The translations under genes and the position numbers were made by a program. Positions 61,782-64,000 of a stretch of DNA of 64,000 nucleotides are shown piece after piece. Position 1 is the stretch's first letter; each line of letters starts with the position of its first letter. The notes below the pieces were generated by a model. It was not told the DNA's origin. It saw nothing but the letters and a program-made list of their open reading frames with translations, and made no database searches. The DNA is from Patulibacter americanus DSM 16676 (lineage in GTDB: Bacteria; Actinomycetota; Thermoleophilia; Solirubrobacterales; Solirubrobacteraceae), in NCBI RefSeq assembly GCF_000420025.1, contig NZ_ATUD01000002.1, forward strand, positions 372,001 to 436,000, in the 5' to 3' direction.

Positions 61782-61805
61782 CCCCGGGCGCGACCGCGCC
61801 CGGGG
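61782..61805 (+). terminator. Hairpin after the oxidase gene
   Basis: A perfect 10-bp stem (61782-61791 with 61796-61805) and loop GACC begins 16 nt after the oxidase stop. It may terminate or protect the oxidase transcript. Confidence 0.55.
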
Positions 61806-61832
61806 TGACCGGTCCGGGCCCCGCCCCGGATC

Positions 61833-61871
61833 GACGTCCGCCCGGCGCGCTGCGCTCTCGGGGCGGACGTC
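61833..61871 (+). other. Second hairpin in the oxidase-cupin gap
   Basis: GACGTCCGCCC and GGGCGGACGTC pair (11 bp) around a 17-nt loop, ending 37 nt before the cupin ATG. Together with the preceding hairpin it suggests partial termination and uneven expression across the operon. Confidence 0.5.
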
Positions 61872-61908
61872 CCTCGTCTTCCTACGCACCCGACACCGAC
61901 AGGACCCC

Positions 61909-62274
61909 ATGAGCACCCCGAACACGCCCGCCCTGGTCGCCAACCCCGACATGCTCACGCTCGAGCTCAACACGGAGCACGAGCTCGACGACGTCCGCGA
62001 GGGCGAGCCGAAGGCGTTCCTCACCGAGCTCTACTCCGACGACGTCGTCGAGAGCGGCGTCTGGGAGGTCACCCCGGGCGAGTTCGCCGGCGACAAGTTC
62101 GGCGCCAGCGAGATCATGCTCGTGCTGAAGGGCGAGGCCACGATCACGAGCGAGGACGGCACGACGATCGAGCTGCGCCCCGGCGTCTCGTTCGTCACGC
62201 CCGACGGGTGGCGCGGCCGCTGGCAGGTCCGCGAGACCGTCCGCAAGATGTACGTGATCTGGAAGCACGCGTGA
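61909..62274 (+). CDS. Small cupin-domain protein (Cupin_3 type)
   Basis: The 121-aa protein is a single cupin barrel: GVWEVTPGEFAGDKFGASEIMLVLKGEATITSEDG and ELRPGVSFVTPDGWRGRWQVRETVRKMYVIWK. This PF05899-like type often sits beside polyamine or amine oxidases and lacks the full His set of metal-dependent cupin enzymes, so a binding or accessory role is likely. AGGA lies 5 nt before the ATG. Its stop overlaps the GTG of the reductase gene (GTGA). Confidence 0.85.
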   Translation: MSTPNTPALVANPDMLTLELNTEHELDDVREGEPKAFLTELYSDDVVESGVWEVTPGEFAGDKFGASEIMLVLKGEATITSEDGTTIELRPGVSFVTPDGWRGRWQVRETVRKMYVIWKHA

Positions 62275-63296
62275 GCGACGGCTTCGCCCCCGACCGCTAC
62301 GAGCAGGCGCCGTACCGGCGGACGGGCAACAGCGGCCTGCTGCTGCCCGCGATCTCGCTCGGGCTCTGGCACAACTTCGGCGACGAGCGGACGATCGAGG
62401 ACCAGCGCGCGATCCTGCGTCGCGCGTTCGACCTCGGGGTGACGCACTTCGACCTCGCCAACAACTACGGGCCGCCGCCCGGCGCGGCGGAGTCGAACTT
62501 CGGCCGGATCCTGCGCGAGGACTTCGCGGGCCACCGCGACGAGCTCGTGATCTCGACGAAGGCCGGCTGGGACATGTGGCCCGGCCCGTACGGCGACGGC
62601 GGCTCGCGCAAGTACCTGCTGTCGAGCCTCGACCGCAGCCTGGAGCGGATGGGCGTCGACCACGTCGACGTCTTCTACTCCCACCGCTTCGACCCGACGA
62701 CGCCGCTCGAGGAGACCATGGGCGCGCTCGACGCGGCCGTGCGGCAGGGCAAGGCGCTCTACGTCGGCATCTCCTCCTACTCGCCGGAGCGCACGCGCCA
62801 GGCCGAGGCGATCCTGCGGGACCTCGGCACGCCGCTGCTCATCCACCAGCCGAACTACTCCATGTTCAACCGCCGTCCCGAGCACGGCCTCCTCGACGCG
62901 CTGGGCGAGCTCGGCGTGGGCTGCATCGCGTTCTCTCCGCTGGCCCAGGGCCTGCTGACGGACCGCTACCTCGACGGGATCCCCGAGGGCTCGCGCGCGG
63001 CCGCCGGCTCCTCCCTGGCCCAGGAATTCCTGAGCGACGAGAACCTCGGCCACATCCGCGCGCTGCACGGCATCGCGCAGGAGCGGGGGCAGTCGCTCGC
63101 GCAGATGGCGATCGCGTGGACGCTGCGCGACCCGCGCGTGACCTCGGCGCTCATCGGCGCCTCGAGCGTCCGGCAGCTCGAGGACAGCCTCGCGGCCGTC
63201 GAGCGCCTGGAGTTCACGCGGGAGGAGCTCGACGCGATCGAGCCCCACGCCGTCGACGGCGGCATCGACCTGTGGGAGTCCGCCTCCACGGCGTGA
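62271..63296 (+). CDS. Aldo/keto reductase, AKR14 (YghZ/Gpr) type
   Basis: The 341-aa barrel matches E. coli YghZ closely by eye: SLGLWHNFGDERTIEDQRAI, HFDLANNYGPPPGAAESNFG with catalytic Asp and Tyr, ISTKAGWDMWPGPYGDGGSR with Lys, VDVFYSHRFDPTTPLEETM with His, SPLAQGLLTDRYLDGIP and ALIGASSVRQLEDSL. YghZ reduces L-glyceraldehyde 3-phosphate and methylglyoxal-like carbonyls with NADPH. Here it is translationally coupled to the cupin and downstream of the oxidase, suggesting it removes a reactive carbonyl product of that pathway. Confidence 0.92.
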   Translation: MSDGFAPDRYEQAPYRRTGNSGLLLPAISLGLWHNFGDERTIEDQRAILRRAFDLGVTHFDLANNYGPPPGAAESNFGRILREDFAGHRDELVISTKAGWDMWPGPYGDGGSRKYLLSSLDRSLERMGVDHVDVFYSHRFDPTTPLEETMGALDAAVRQGKALYVGISSYSPERTRQAEAILRDLGTPLLIHQPNYSMFNRRPEHGLLDALGELGVGCIAFSPLAQGLLTDRYLDGIPEGSRAAAGSSLAQEFLSDENLGHIRALHGIAQERGQSLAQMAIAWTLRDPRVTSALIGASSVRQLEDSLAAVERLEFTREELDAIEPHAVDGGIDLWESASTA

Positions 63297-63339
63297 CCTC
63301 GAACCTGCGGGAGTCCGCCGAGGAGGCGTGGCTCCCCGG

Positions 63340-63380
63340 GAGGACGACGCGCCCCTCGCTGGGATCCGCGCGTCGTCCTC
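63340..63380. terminator. Terminator between convergent reductase and Lrp genes
   Basis: A 13-bp stem (63340-63352 with 63368-63380) around a 15-nt loop lies in the 128-bp gap. A direct repeat GGCGGCGCGCC follows (63391 and 63412). Confidence 0.6.
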
Positions 63381-63424
63381 GGTACGCCGGGGCGGCGCGC
63401 CTTCCCCCGGGGGCGGCGCGCCGC

Positions 63425-63868
63425 TCAGTGCGCGCGACGCCACCGGCCGAGGACCATCAGGGTCTTCGTGCCGGTGACGTGGCCCGTCAGGCGCAGGCGG
63501 TTGATCACCCGTTGGAGGTGGTCGACGTTCTCCACCCGGATCCGGACGAGCGCGTCGGGGTCGCCGGCGGTGGTGGCGACCTCCTCGACCTCCGGGATCC
63601 GCCGGGCGGAGTCCACGATCTCCTGCACGTCGGTGTTGCCCACCACGCGCAGCTCGACGTAGGCCTCGACGGACGGCCCCAGCGCCGCCGGGTCGACGAC
63701 GACGGTGTAGCCCGTGATGACGCCCTGCTCCTCGAGCCGGTCGATCCGCCGGCGGACGGGCGCGGGGGAGAGGCTGACCTGCGCCGCGATGTCGGTCACC
63801 GTCCGGCGCGCGTCCTCGCGCAGGAGCGCCAGGATCCGGCGGTCGACGTCGTCGAGGATCACGGGCAT
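63425..63868 (-). CDS. Lrp/AsnC-family transcriptional regulator
   Basis: The 147-aa protein has the Lrp helix-turn-helix LDDVDRRILALLREDARRTVTDIAAQVSLSPAPVRRRIDRLEEQGVI and a RAM ligand domain (EAYVELRVVG, EVEEVATTAGDPDALVRIRV, TKTLMVLGRWRRAH). SPAPVRRR in place of the usual SxxxVxRR helix is within family range. Minus-strand TACGGT ends 6 nt before ATG 63868. It probably regulates an amino-acid-related gene to the right of the window, beyond a palindrome at 63931. Confidence 0.93.
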   Translation of the reverse strand: MPVILDDVDRRILALLREDARRTVTDIAAQVSLSPAPVRRRIDRLEEQGVITGYTVVVDPAALGPSVEAYVELRVVGNTDVQEIVDSARRIPEVEEVATTAGDPDALVRIRVENVDHLQRVINRLRLTGHVTGTKTLMVLGRWRRAH

Positions 63869-63874
63869 GCCGCG

Positions 63875-63880
63875 ACCGTA
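63875..63880 (-). promoter_or_regulatory. Candidate -10 element of the Lrp gene
   Basis: TACGGT on the minus strand ends 6 nt before the ATG at 63868, the leaderless pattern. Confidence 0.5.
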
Positions 63881-63930
63881 CCCGGCCGCGCTCGATTCGC
63901 GCAAGAGCCCCCGTACGCACGCGCGGTTTC

Positions 63931-63945
63931 GAGCGCCTTGCGCTC
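63931..63945. promoter_or_regulatory. Candidate Lrp-type operator
   Basis: GAGCGCCTTGCGCTC is a perfect 6-bp inverted repeat with 3-nt centre, the 15-bp size usual for Lrp/AsnC sites. It lies 63 bp upstream of the Lrp gene in what looks like a divergent promoter region at the window edge. Confidence 0.45.
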
Positions 63946-64000
63946 GGAACGAGCGTAGACCTTGCGTGATCGCCGTCACGGGTGTCTCGTACGGTCATGG

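Noticed and set aside
63990-64000. Possible leaderless gene start at the right edge (TACGGT then ATG at 63997)
   Set aside because: The -10 ends 1 nt before the ATG, too close for transcription to include it; too little sequence remains to judge a coding frame.

Overview
The window is one continuous stretch of very GC-rich, densely coding DNA from a high-GC actinobacterium. The order trp genes - polA - rpsA - coaE - uvrB is the arrangement known from actinobacterial chromosomes. Other actinobacterial traits are a PolA without proofreading residues, a four-domain S1 protein with an acidic tail, a DivIVA-like protein and a MutY without the C-terminal NUDIX-like domain. A deep actinobacterial lineage such as Thermoleophilia (Solirubrobacterales) is my best guess, but this is inference from gene style and not from a marker comparison. 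No rRNA, tRNA, CRISPR array, transposase or phage gene was recognised.

Layout. 1-8.8 kb is a his/trp biosynthetic block: the end of hisE, then trpE, trpG, trpD, trpC, an HtrA-like serine protease, trpF, trpB and trpA, with several 4-bp ATGA overlaps. 8.8-20.5 kb holds a small membrane protein, a periplasmic binding protein, a TIGR01777-type epimerase, an ACT-domain malic enzyme divergent from polA, a secreted hypothetical and a large Tat-exported GH106-like glycosidase. 20.5-26.8 kb holds an AbrB-family membrane protein and an iron-siderophore locus (siderophore-interacting protein, two FecCD permeases, ATPase, binding lipoprotein) with two matching iron-box-like sites. 26.9-31.6 kb holds an NlpC/P60 cell-wall hydrolase, purT, a YjdJ/YjdI-like pair and a geranylgeranyl-reductase-like flavoprotein. 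31.7-42.5 kb is core housekeeping: rpsA, coaE, a lytic transglycosylase, uvrB (with a LexA/SOS-type box), an aminotransferase, mutY and a DivIVA-like coiled-coil protein.

42.6-63.4 kb is an accessory catabolic region. It begins with a tagatose/fructose-bisphosphate type module (class II aldolase divergent from FGGY kinase, DeoR regulator and a 1-phosphofructokinase-like kinase). A PfkB kinase follows, divergent from an MFS transporter, then a FrlC-like epimerase. Next come a TetR/epimerase pair and an unfamiliar 380-aa duplicated protein flanked by identical 29-bp hairpins. After these lies a polyamine-type ABC importer operon (potA-potD-potB-potC-lacI), a second LacI regulator, a DAO-family flavoprotein oxidase, a cupin, an AKR14-type aldo/keto reductase and an Lrp-family regulator. 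The same 14-bp LacI-type operator occurs at three promoters 13 kb apart (kinase/MFS, epimerase, oxidase), which suggests one regulon for an amine-linked sugar or similar compound.

Many genes share one start architecture: a TANNNT -10 element ending only 6-12 nt before the ATG/GTG, with no ribosome-binding site. This implies widespread leaderless mRNA and was used here to choose start codons.
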